From: SIG424 sp045546695
GTDB taxonomy: Bacteria; Bacillota; Clostridia; UBA1212; UBA1255
Length of the DNA: 6,183 bases
Assembly: GCA_045546695.1 (NCBI GenBank)
Contig: JAZQDE010000029.1
Span: forward strand, 1 to 6,183
Direction of reading: 5' to 3'
Shown: positions 1 to 5,178 of the stretch, in pieces
Layout of the letters: each line of letters opens with the position of its first letter
Numbering within the stretch: the first letter of the stretch is position 1
Made by a program: the position numbers and the translations under genes
Notes under the pieces: model-generated
The model's database searches: none
Seen by the model: only the letters and a program-made list of their open reading frames with translations
What the model was told of the DNA's origin: nothing

Positions 1-764
1 ATACTTACAACAAGACGGAGGTTTGCCTCGTCTAGTCTCTGCTTCGCCTCTTCGTCGCCCGCTTCAATACGTATAGCAAGTTCTACTTCTTCTTCAGCTG
101 TAAGGAGTGGCACCTTACCAATCTCTTTAAGATACATACGTACGTGGTCCTCAAGTCCGACACCATCTGCCAGTGAGTCGATCTCTTCTACCAGAGCCTT
201 CTGGTTTGGAATATCGCCTTCAAAATCACCAATAATACTGATGCCCATGCGTTCGCAGGCTTCGTACACTTTGTCAATTATATCAGCTTCGATATCAGAA
301 TCATCAAGAACAGAATTTATCTCATCAATAGTAAGAACACCCTTGAGCTTACCCCTGTCGAGCAATGCTGTCAAAAGAGAATTTCCCTCAAACATGTTCT
401 TATCGTCTTTGTCATTTGATAGCTCTTCATAATCAACGCCATTTTTATTTCTTGATTTAGATGAAATATTGCCATATTCGCCGCCGTTTTCGTATGAAAT
501 AACGTCATCTGCAATAGAATCAATATTCTCGTCTATATCTTCAATATCTTCTATATCATCGATATCATCAATCTCCCCGATATCAGGAATATCTGACATA
601 TCCTCTATAGAATCAATATCATCAAGACTGTCAAGATCATTAATCTCATCAAGGTTTGAATCATCAAAAACATTGTCGTCAATATCAGCTTCTGTGATAT
701 CATCAATAAACGGATCATTTCCGTCAAATTCTTCTGTTTGTTCAATTTTCTTCTTGCTGCTCAT
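1..764 (-). CDS. rpoD: RNA polymerase primary sigma factor RpoD/SigA, N-terminal part (3' end beyond the left edge)
   Basis: An uninterrupted frame of 254 codons runs from the ATG at 764 down to position 1. Residues about 7-102 contain no Lys, Arg or His and are extremely rich in Asp, Glu and Ile. Residues about 127-180 resemble sigma region 1.1 (GVLTIDEI around 142-149). Residues 203-238 are region 1.2, with VRMYLKEIGKVPLLTAEEE from 207. The frame leaves the window in region 2.1 (EANLRLVVS, 246-254), the near-invariant motif of primary sigma factors. The protein directs core polymerase to housekeeping promoters. VRMYLKEIG lies about 105 residues later than in B. subtilis SigA as I recall it, because of the acidic extension. 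The start overlaps the dnaG stop as ATGA, so translation is probably coupled. A weak AGGA (778-781) lies 13 nt upstream of the ATG. Regions 2-4 are outside the window, so DNA-binding parts cannot be checked. Confidence 0.96.
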   Translation of the reverse strand, partial: MSSKKKIEQTEEFDGNDPFIDDITEADIDDNVFDDSNLDEINDLDSLDDIDSIEDMSDIPDIGEIDDIDDIEDIEDIDENIDSIADDVISYENGGEYGNISSKSRNKNGVDYEELSNDKDDKNMFEGNSLLTALLDRGKLKGVLTIDEINSVLDDSDIEADIIDKVYEACERMGISIIGDFEGDIPNQKALVEEIDSLADGVGLEDHVRMYLKEIGKVPLLTAEEEVELAIRIEAGDEEAKQRLDEANLRLVVS

Positions 765-2599
765 TTCAGGTACCGTTTCCTTTCTTCTATTATTGCCTTG
801 AGTTGTGTCAGATATTCAAGCTTTTTATCTTCATCCAACCCTGCACTGCCCAAAATATCATTAATACTACTTATTTTTATATCACACCGAAGTCTCATAC
901 ATTGCAGATAAATATCATATGCCGCCTGATTTATATCAGGTGGAGTGAGCCATCTGCTGACGAGTTCGGAAATAACCGCTGTGTTGCCGTCTTCAACGTC
1001 CGCCATAACAAACTCAATGCCGGTACGTCCGCCGTTTTTTACCCTTTCTGAAAGTTTTTCAAATAATTTGTTGTTTTCCCCGATAGTAAAATATCCTGCC
1101 AAAGATGCTTCATATTGTGAAAATGTCCTTGAATCTTCGCTAAGAAGCAATATGAGAGTCTTTTCAAGTCTGTCGAGCTTTACCATATCAGGCGTCATTA
1201 CCTGTCCCTGAACGGCTGCATCATCCGCCTCAGTATTTCTGGCAGCACCTGTCTTCAATGAACGTCTGCCAAGTACAGCCTTCGTATCTACGGTTCCGCC
1301 TTTTGCGATAAATTTATTAATTTCAGACATAAATGCCTCAAACGGAAGAACGTATTTATCAGAAACCCACTTTGCATACATCTGAAGCTCTGCAGTGTTT
1401 GATATAGAAGCAATAATCGGAATAACATCCTTGAGAAAATCACTCTTGCCTGCGAGCTCATCCAACTTATGCTTTGACGCAGCAGTCTCAACCTTATACT
1501 CTATATCAGTTTTTGATGCGGCAATAACTTTTTGAAAATCCTCGGCAGTGTGCTTTTTGAAAAAGTCATCAGGGTCCTTTACGTCAGGATCAACCACAGC
1601 CAGAGAAAGCGTTTTTACCGATAATCCTGCCCCCTTGAAAACATCTATACCTCTCAAAATAGCAGCTTGTCCTGCGCTGTCAGCGTCATATCCTACATAA
1701 ACTCTGTCAAAATACTTCTTCATAAGCTTTGCTTGTCCGGGGGTAACAGCCGTACCCAACGTAGCAACCGAATTTGTTATTCCCATCTTGTGCAAAGCAA
1801 TACAGTCCATATAGCCTTCAACAACAATAAGGTCACGCGATTCAGACTTTTTTGCAAAATTCATACCATATACGTGTTTTCCCTTAGTATATGCCGGTGT
1901 TTCCGGTGAATTCAGGTACTTCGGATGTGAATCATCAAGAACTCTGCCACCAAAAGCAATAACATTACCGCTCGCGTCAAAAATCGGGAACATAACGCGG
2001 TTGCGGAACTTGTCGTAGCATCCACCTGATTCACGCTTTACACAAAGGCCGGCCTTTTCAAGCAATTCATCTGATGCAGAATATGGTGGCGCCTTAAGAT
2101 AATTTGTAAGTAAATCCCATGAATCCGGTGCGTAGCCAAGCCCAAATGACTTAACCAACTCAACACTGAGCCCTCTTCTTTTAAAATACTGCTGAGCAAC
2201 CTTGCTTGTCTTCAGATTGTCAAAAAAGAATTTTGCGGCAATTCTGTTAATTGAGAGAATATCTGCAATCAGCTTCGCATCAGGATTATTCTTTTCCCTG
2301 GTATCTTTTTCAATCTTGATACCGACCCTCTCTGCCAGGAAAACAAGCGCCTCGTAATACGAAAGATTTTCTATCATTGATATAAAATGAACGACGTTCC
2401 CACCTTTTCCGCAGCCAAAGCATTTAAAAATCTGCTTGCCGGTATGTACTGAAAAAGATGGTGTCTTTTCATTGTGAAAAGGACAGTTGCCCATATATCC
2501 GGTGCTGCCTTTGCGGGTCAATTTGACATATTCACTGATAACGTCTGCGATATCATTTTTTTCAATAATCTCATCAACAACCGCTTGAGGTATAGCCAT
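761..2599 (-). CDS. dnaG: DNA primase DnaG
   Basis: This 612-residue protein is close to the usual bacterial DnaG length (about 600). DnaG makes the short RNA primers that start Okazaki fragments and binds the replicative helicase. The CHC2 zinc-binding domain is at the N-terminus: Cys39, His42, Cys60 and Cys63 in CPFHNEKTPSFSV and CFGCGKGG. The polymerase core follows, with RNRVMFPI (199-206), GRVL (219-221 region) and PKYLNSPET (226-234). The Toprim fold shows EGYMD (261-265, catalytic Glu261) and the metal-binding DAD in YDADSAG (304-310), then KDPDDFF (341-347). The divergent region from about 450 to 612 fits the helicase-binding C-terminal domain. The ATG at 2599 is preceded by AAAGGAG (2616-2610) at 10 nt. 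The gene is followed directly by rpoD, the conserved Firmicute dnaG-sigA order. All expected motifs are intact. I could not place a convincing promoter upstream. Confidence 0.98.
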   Translation of the reverse strand: MAIPQAVVDEIIEKNDIADVISEYVKLTRKGSTGYMGNCPFHNEKTPSFSVHTGKQIFKCFGCGKGGNVVHFISMIENLSYYEALVFLAERVGIKIEKDTREKNNPDAKLIADILSINRIAAKFFFDNLKTSKVAQQYFKRRGLSVELVKSFGLGYAPDSWDLLTNYLKAPPYSASDELLEKAGLCVKRESGGCYDKFRNRVMFPIFDASGNVIAFGGRVLDDSHPKYLNSPETPAYTKGKHVYGMNFAKKSESRDLIVVEGYMDCIALHKMGITNSVATLGTAVTPGQAKLMKKYFDRVYVGYDADSAGQAAILRGIDVFKGAGLSVKTLSLAVVDPDVKDPDDFFKKHTAEDFQKVIAASKTDIEYKVETAASKHKLDELAGKSDFLKDVIPIIASISNTAELQMYAKWVSDKYVLPFEAFMSEINKFIAKGGTVDTKAVLGRRSLKTGAARNTEADDAAVQGQVMTPDMVKLDRLEKTLILLLSEDSRTFSQYEASLAGYFTIGENNKLFEKLSERVKNGGRTGIEFVMADVEDGNTAVISELVSRWLTPPDINQAAYDIYLQCMRLRCDIKISSINDILGSAGLDEDKKLEYLTQLKAIIEERKRYLK

Positions 2600-2609
2600 A
2601 TCAACGATA

Positions 2610-2616
2610 CTCCTTT
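2610..2616 (-). promoter_or_regulatory. Ribosome-binding site of dnaG
   Basis: AAAGGAG on the minus strand lies 10 nt upstream of the ATG at 2599. It is a strong match to the anti-Shine-Dalgarno complement and supports that start codon. Confidence 0.8.
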
Positions 2617-2653
2617 CACAATAATCCGAGATTACAAGGTCTCAATAATTCAA

Positions 2654-2660
2654 TACGACA
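2654..2660. promoter_or_regulatory. Possible distal Spo0A box
   Basis: TACGACA on the plus strand (TGTCGTA on minus) matches the Spo0A box TTCGACA/TGTCGAA at 6 of 7 positions. It lies 45 bp upstream of the better tandem boxes at 2699-2715. B. subtilis spoIIG has a distal plus a proximal Spo0A site, which makes the match worth noting, but one degenerate heptamer in AT-rich DNA could be chance. No partner box sits 10 bp away on either side. Confidence 0.3.
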
Positions 2661-2698
2661 GCCAAAATAAAAACCCTTTATTTTTAATACCTACTTTT

Positions 2699-2715
2699 TT
2701 CGACATATTTCGACT
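2699..2715. promoter_or_regulatory. Tandem Spo0A boxes upstream of spoIIGA
   Basis: TTCGACA (2699-2705) is an exact match to the Spo0A box (complement TGTCGAA). TTCGACT (2709-2715) matches at 6 of 7. The two have the same orientation and start exactly 10 bp apart, one helical turn, as expected for a Spo0A dimer on one DNA face. They overlap the -35-like element of the candidate spoIIGA promoter. Spo0A~P is the known activator of spoIIG in B. subtilis, so position, spacing and downstream gene agree. Confidence 0.7.
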
Positions 2716-2732
2716 TTGATTGTACATATACT
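2700..2732 (+). promoter_or_regulatory. Candidate spoIIGA-sigE promoter with long spacer (Spo0A-dependent SigA type)
   Basis: A -10-like TATACT lies at 2727-2732 and a -35-like TCGACA (5 of 6 to TTGACA) at 2700-2705, inside the first Spo0A box. They are separated by 21 bp rather than about 17. B. subtilis spoIIG is known for good hexamers spaced 22 bp apart that need Spo0A~P to work. Transcription would start near 2739, giving an untranslated leader of about 37 nt before the ATG at 2776. TTGATT (2716-2721) is an alternative -35, but no good -10 stands at normal spacing from it. Confidence 0.55.
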
Positions 2733-2760
2733 TTGTATCAGATGCATTTACTTTTACACC

Positions 2761-2767
2761 AGGATGG
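2761..2767 (+). promoter_or_regulatory. Ribosome-binding site deciding the spoIIGA start
   Basis: AGGATGG lies 8 nt before ATG 2776. It is imperfect but is the only purine-rich site at suitable spacing, and it favours 2776 over the in-frame starts at 2716 and 2764. Confidence 0.6.
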
Positions 2768-2775
2768 AATTACTT

Positions 2776-3615
2776 ATGTACACTGTTTATATTGATATTA
2801 TAATAATTGAAAATCTACTTATTAACTTTGTAATACTACATATAACGGCGCTCATATTGAGAAGACAGGCCGGATGGTACAGATTGCTGCTATCTTCCCT
2901 TGCCGGCTGTGTTTACTGTTTAGCTGGTATTTTTATAACAAAATTGCTTGTATCTGTTTTATTAAAACTAATTCTCAGTCTTCTGATGATTTTTATCGCG
3001 TTTGGCTTTGAGTCATTAAGAAAATTTTCAGAAGAATGTTTTGTGTTCTATATAGCAACATTCACATTCGGAGGAATTACTCTACTATTATTTAATACTC
3101 AAAAAAAATACTACATATTTTTATTATCAGTTATCGGGTATCTGATATGCATGTTCGCTCTCAGACTTATAAGAAAGCAAAGACAAAAAAATTTATTGTA
3201 CAGGGTCTACATAAAAATGGATGATCGTGAAATATTCCTGACGGCTTTTCTTGACACAGGCAATCTTCTCAAAGATCCTTTTACAAACCGGGGCGCCATA
3301 ATCGCCGAATCCTCTGTCCTTAAGCCAATCATCCCAAATGACGTATATAAATGTATTACGGAAAATGACGAGGAACATATTGCTGAGATATCGCCCCTCT
3401 GGGCATCACGTTTTCTCGTTCTGCCTTTTTCAACCATCGGTGAAAAATCAGGAAATCTTAAAGGTTTCCGGTGTGATTATGCCGTTGTTACATCTGACAA
3501 TAATGATACTTTTATCGTAAAAAACGCAATAATTGCTATATATTTTAACACTCTTAGCAATTCAAACATATACAGTGCTCTGCTACCACCCGACATTTTA
3601 TATAATAGGAGTTGA
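2776..3615 (+). CDS. spoIIGA: Sporulation sigma-E factor-processing peptidase SpoIIGA
   Basis: The product is a 279-residue membrane aspartic protease (B. subtilis about 309). At the forming spore septum it removes the pro-sequence of SigE in response to the forespore signal SpoIIR. The N-terminal half has about five hydrophobic membrane segments (roughly residues 4-28, 35-56, 58-78, 88-107 and 112-131), followed by a basic stretch (RLIRKQRQK). The soluble protease domain follows, with the catalytic motif FLDTGNLLKDP (Asp160). Also typical are LPFSTIGEKSGNLKGF (216-231) and ALLPPDIL near the end. I chose ATG 2776 (MYTVYID) because AGGATGG (2761-2767) precedes it by 8 nt and the first membrane segment begins at once. 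The in-frame TTG at 2716 lies inside the promoter, and ATG 2764 has no ribosome-binding site. sigE follows after 5 bp, putting the protease and its substrate in one operon. Confidence 0.94.
   Translation: MYTVYIDIIIIENLLINFVILHITALILRRQAGWYRLLLSSLAGCVYCLAGIFITKLLVSVLLKLILSLLMIFIAFGFESLRKFSEECFVFYIATFTFGGITLLLFNTQKKYYIFLLSVIGYLICMFALRLIRKQRQKNLLYRVYIKMDDREIFLTAFLDTGNLLKDPFTNRGAIIAESSVLKPIIPNDVYKCITENDEEHIAEISPLWASRFLVLPFSTIGEKSGNLKGFRCDYAVVTSDNNDTFIVKNAIIAIYFNTLSNSNIYSALLPPDILYNRS
3607..3611 (+). promoter_or_regulatory. Ribosome-binding site of sigE inside the end of spoIIGA
   Basis: AGGAG lies in the last sense codons of spoIIGA, 9 nt upstream of ATG 3621. It fixes the sigE start at 3621. 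The in-frame TTG at 3612 directly abuts this site and cannot be used with it. A ribosome ending spoIIGA (stop 3613-3615) would stand on the sigE initiation region, so the two are probably translationally coupled. Confidence 0.8.
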
Positions 3616-3620
3616 TAAAA

Positions 3621-4322
3621 ATGATAATGAGTTTATTCAGAAGATACTTCAGACAAATAATGCCACCGCCGGTCTTTTACATAGGTGGTAGCGATACTCT
3701 GCCGCCGCCTCTTACCCAGGAAGAAGAGAATGTTCTTCTGACAAATTTTTCACCGGATAACGCAGAGGCAAGGTCTATGCTCATTGAGCATAACCTCCGA
3801 CTTGTTGTATATATTGCAAAAAAATACGAGGCTTCATCTGTTAACCTCGAAGATCTCGTTTCAATCGGAACCATCGGTCTGATAAAAGCAATAAATACAT
3901 TTTCACCCGAAAAAAACATTAAACTGGCTACATATGCGTCGCGTTGTGTCGAAAATGAGATTCTTATGTATCTGCGCAAATCAAGCAGATACAAAACTGA
4001 AGTTTCTTTTGATGAACCACTGAATGTAGATTGGGAGGGCAACGAATTGCTTCTGTCTGATATTCTGAGCAGCGAATCTGATTATACCACGCGGGAAATC
4101 GATGACGAATCAGATATGCAGATTCTTTATGGCGCGCTCGGCAAACTATCCGAAAGAGACAGAACAATAATGGATCTGCGATTTGGCTTTACGACAGGAA
4201 ACGAAAAAACCCAGAAAGAGGTCGCTGATATGCTTGGAATATCCCAGTCGTATATATCCAGACTCGAAAAACGAATTATTTCACGTCTCCGGAAAGAAAT
4301 AAAAAAAAGTGAGGTCTATTGA
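3621..4322 (+). CDS. sigE: RNA polymerase sporulation sigma factor SigE, inactive precursor (pro-SigE)
   Basis: The 233-residue precursor (B. subtilis 239) is the first mother-cell-specific sigma factor. Residues 1-19 are a basic, hydrophobic pro-sequence (MIMSLFRRYFRQIMPPPVF). The family cleavage region follows as YIGGSDTLPPPL (20-31). By alignment to B. subtilis, SpoIIGA should cut between Phe19 and Tyr20. Sigma region 2 spans about 48-122, with LIEHNLRLVVYIAKKYE, EDLVSIGTIGLIKAINTF and KLATYASRCVENEILMYLR. The SigE hallmark SFDEPLNVDWEGNELLLSDIL is at 129-149. Region 4 has LSERDRTIMDLRFGF (176-190) and the helix-turn-helix TQKEVADMLGISQSYISRLE (197-216). The protein is intact. ATG 3627 is a possible alternative start, but 3621 has better spacing from AGGAG. 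The gene lies 5 bp after spoIIGA and shares its Spo0A-type promoter. Confidence 0.97.
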   Translation: MIMSLFRRYFRQIMPPPVFYIGGSDTLPPPLTQEEENVLLTNFSPDNAEARSMLIEHNLRLVVYIAKKYEASSVNLEDLVSIGTIGLIKAINTFSPEKNIKLATYASRCVENEILMYLRKSSRYKTEVSFDEPLNVDWEGNELLLSDILSSESDYTTREIDDESDMQILYGALGKLSERDRTIMDLRFGFTTGNEKTQKEVADMLGISQSYISRLEKRIISRLRKEIKKSEVY

Positions 4323-4331
4323 TTAAAAGCA

Positions 4332-4360
4332 GAATAAAAAAATACCACCGGGCAATAATC
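4332..4360 (+). promoter_or_regulatory. Candidate forespore (SigF/SigG-type) promoter of sigG
   Basis: GGCAATAATC (4351-4360) matches the SigF -10 consensus GGNNANAMTR at all informative positions except the last. GAATA (4332-4336) fits the SigG -35 form GMATR and is one base off the SigF form. The spacer to the 10-mer is 14 bp, slightly shorter than the usual 15-16. Transcription would begin near 4367, giving a leader of about 27 nt that contains the ribosome-binding site. Known biology supports the site, since sigG is first transcribed by SigF in B. subtilis. The motifs are short, so this is a prediction only. Confidence 0.4.
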
Positions 4361-4389
4361 ATTAATAGAAAGATTGACCCGGAGGTATT
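4341..4389 (+). promoter_or_regulatory. Inverted repeat sequestering the sigG ribosome-binding site
   Basis: Bases 4341-4352 pair with 4378-4389: 11 Watson-Crick pairs in 12 positions, the exception being A4347 opposite A4383. The core is ACCaCCGGG against CCCGGaGGT, with a loop of 25 nt (4353-4377). The right arm contains the whole GGAGG (4381-4385) of sigG. No T-run follows the right arm, so this is not an intrinsic terminator. It looks like a translational mask on RNA reading through from sigE. As I recall, a comparable leader hairpin has been described for B. subtilis sigG. Confidence 0.7.
4381..4385 (+). promoter_or_regulatory. Ribosome-binding site of sigG
   Basis: A full GGAGG lies 8 nt upstream of ATG 4394. 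It decides the start against the in-frame TTG at 4319, and it sits in the right arm of the inverted repeat at 4341-4389. Confidence 0.88.
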
Positions 4390-4393
4390 AAGT

Positions 4394-5170
4394 ATGATAA
4401 TCAATAAAGTAGAAATATGTGGAGTAAATACCGGTAAACTTCCCTTGCTTACATCCGAAGAAAAAAAGGAATTATTTGTAAAAATAAAAGCCGGAGATGA
4501 GGACGCAAGACAAACATTCATAAACAGCAATCTCAGACTTGTACTTTCAATAATTCAGAAATTTTCCAATCGCGGAGAGCAGGCAGACGATCTTTTTCAG
4601 GTGGGCTGTATCGGCCTTATCAAGGCCATAGACAATTTTGACTTATCACAGGACGTACAATTCTCTACCTACGCTGTACCAATGATTATAGGTGAGATCA
4701 GAAGATATTTAAGGGACAATAATTCTATCAGAGTCAGTCGTTCTTTAAGAGATATTGCTTATAAAGCTGTCACAGCGCGTGAAAAGTTTATGACTGAAAA
4801 CAACCGCGAACCATCCGTCACAGAATTAGCAAAATTAATTGAAGTAAACCGCGAAGATCTTGTTATTGCACTCGAAGCAATCCAGGAAACAGTCTCAATG
4901 TATGAACCTATTTTTCAGGAAGGCGGTGATACTCTTTGTATTAAAGACCAGATAAAGGATAATGAAAATACTGAATCAGCCTGGTCACAGACGATAACGA
5001 TCAAAGAAGCAATAAAAAAGCTCACGGAACGTGAGCAATTAATAATCAATTTGCGATTCTTCGACGGATACACGCAAGTGGAAGTTGCCGATGAAATCGG
5101 CATCAGCCAGGCGCAGGTATCACGTCTTGAAAAGAATGCGCTTAAACATTTAAAAAAGCATGTAAATTAG
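4394..5170 (+). CDS. sigG: RNA polymerase sporulation sigma factor SigG (late forespore)
   Basis: The 258-residue product (B. subtilis 260) directs late forespore transcription, for example of spore DNA-protecting proteins. The N-terminal KVEICGVNTGKLPLLT (5-20) is diagnostic of SigG and separates it from SigF. Region 2 has INSNLRLVLSIIQKFSNRGE (43-62), DDLFQVGCIGLIKAIDNFDL (65-84) and FSTYAVPMIIGEIRRYLRD (90-108). Region 3 includes IRVSRSLRDIAYKA (112-125) and the REPSVTELAKLIEV segment (138-151). Region 4 has LTEREQLIINLRFF (210-223) and the helix-turn-helix TQVEVADEIGISQAQVSRLE (227-246). Asn44 aligns with Asn45 of B. subtilis SigG, reported as needed for inhibition by CsfB/Gin. ATG 4394 is chosen because a full GGAGG precedes it at 8 nt and the family start lies just before KVEICG. 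The gene is 71 bp after sigE, with its own candidate promoter and a ribosome-binding-site hairpin in the gap. It ends 8 bp from the convergent ftsZ stop. Confidence 0.97.
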   Translation: MIINKVEICGVNTGKLPLLTSEEKKELFVKIKAGDEDARQTFINSNLRLVLSIIQKFSNRGEQADDLFQVGCIGLIKAIDNFDLSQDVQFSTYAVPMIIGEIRRYLRDNNSIRVSRSLRDIAYKAVTAREKFMTENNREPSVTELAKLIEVNREDLVIALEAIQETVSMYEPIFQEGGDTLCIKDQIKDNENTESAWSQTITIKEAIKKLTEREQLIINLRFFDGYTQVEVADEIGISQAQVSRLEKNALKHLKKHVN

Positions 5171-5175
5171 CTTTT
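5154..5175. terminator. Weak inverted repeat at the sigG/ftsZ convergent junction
   Basis: AAAAGC (5154-5159) and GCTTTT (5170-5175) form a 6-bp stem around a 10-nt loop, covering the end of sigG and most of the 8-bp gap to ftsZ. The A-run on one side and T-run on the other would suit a two-way terminator. The stem has only two GC pairs, and its T-run is part of the stem, so it may be chance. Confidence 0.2.
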
Positions 5176-5178
5176 GAA

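Noticed and set aside
469..801. Plus-strand frame of 110 codons made mostly of Ser and Ile
   Set aside because: It is the complement of the Asp/Ile-rich part of rpoD (GAT on one strand reads as ATC/TCA on the other). It has no ribosome-binding site and overlaps two well-supported genes.
2600..2720. Promoter for dnaG, including a SigH-like match (AAAGGGTTT then TTGAATTA on the minus strand)
   Set aside because: The two blocks are 17 bp apart, too far for SigH promoters, and each has a mismatch. SigA-type hexamers with normal spacing were not found either, so no dnaG promoter is called.
2716..2775. Upstream in-frame TTG (2716) or ATG (2764) start for spoIIGA
   Set aside because: The stretch contains the predicted -10 region and ribosome-binding site. 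Neither start has a purine-rich site before it, and SpoIIGA proteins start right at the first membrane segment.
3102..3110. Runs of seven to eight A in spoIIGA (near 3102 and 3184) and at the end of sigE (near 4301) as programmed slippage sites
   Set aside because: All three genes are complete and in frame without any slippage, and such runs are common in AT-rich genomes.
3677..4042. Minus-strand frame of 121 codons opposite sigE
   Set aside because: It is an antisense shadow of the conserved sigma region 2 of sigE and has no features of its own.
4341..4389. Reading the sigE-sigG inverted repeat as an intrinsic terminator
   Set aside because: The loop is long (25 nt), no T-run follows the right arm, and the arm coincides exactly with the sigG ribosome-binding site. 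Translational masking fits better.
4319..4393. In-frame TTG start for sigG overlapping the sigE stop (ATTGA), adding 25 residues
   Set aside because: GAGG at 4311-4314 is only 4 nt away, the added residues do not resemble SigG, and ATG 4394 has a full GGAGG at 8 nt directly before the family N-terminus. The frame is nevertheless open, so low-level coupling cannot be fully excluded.
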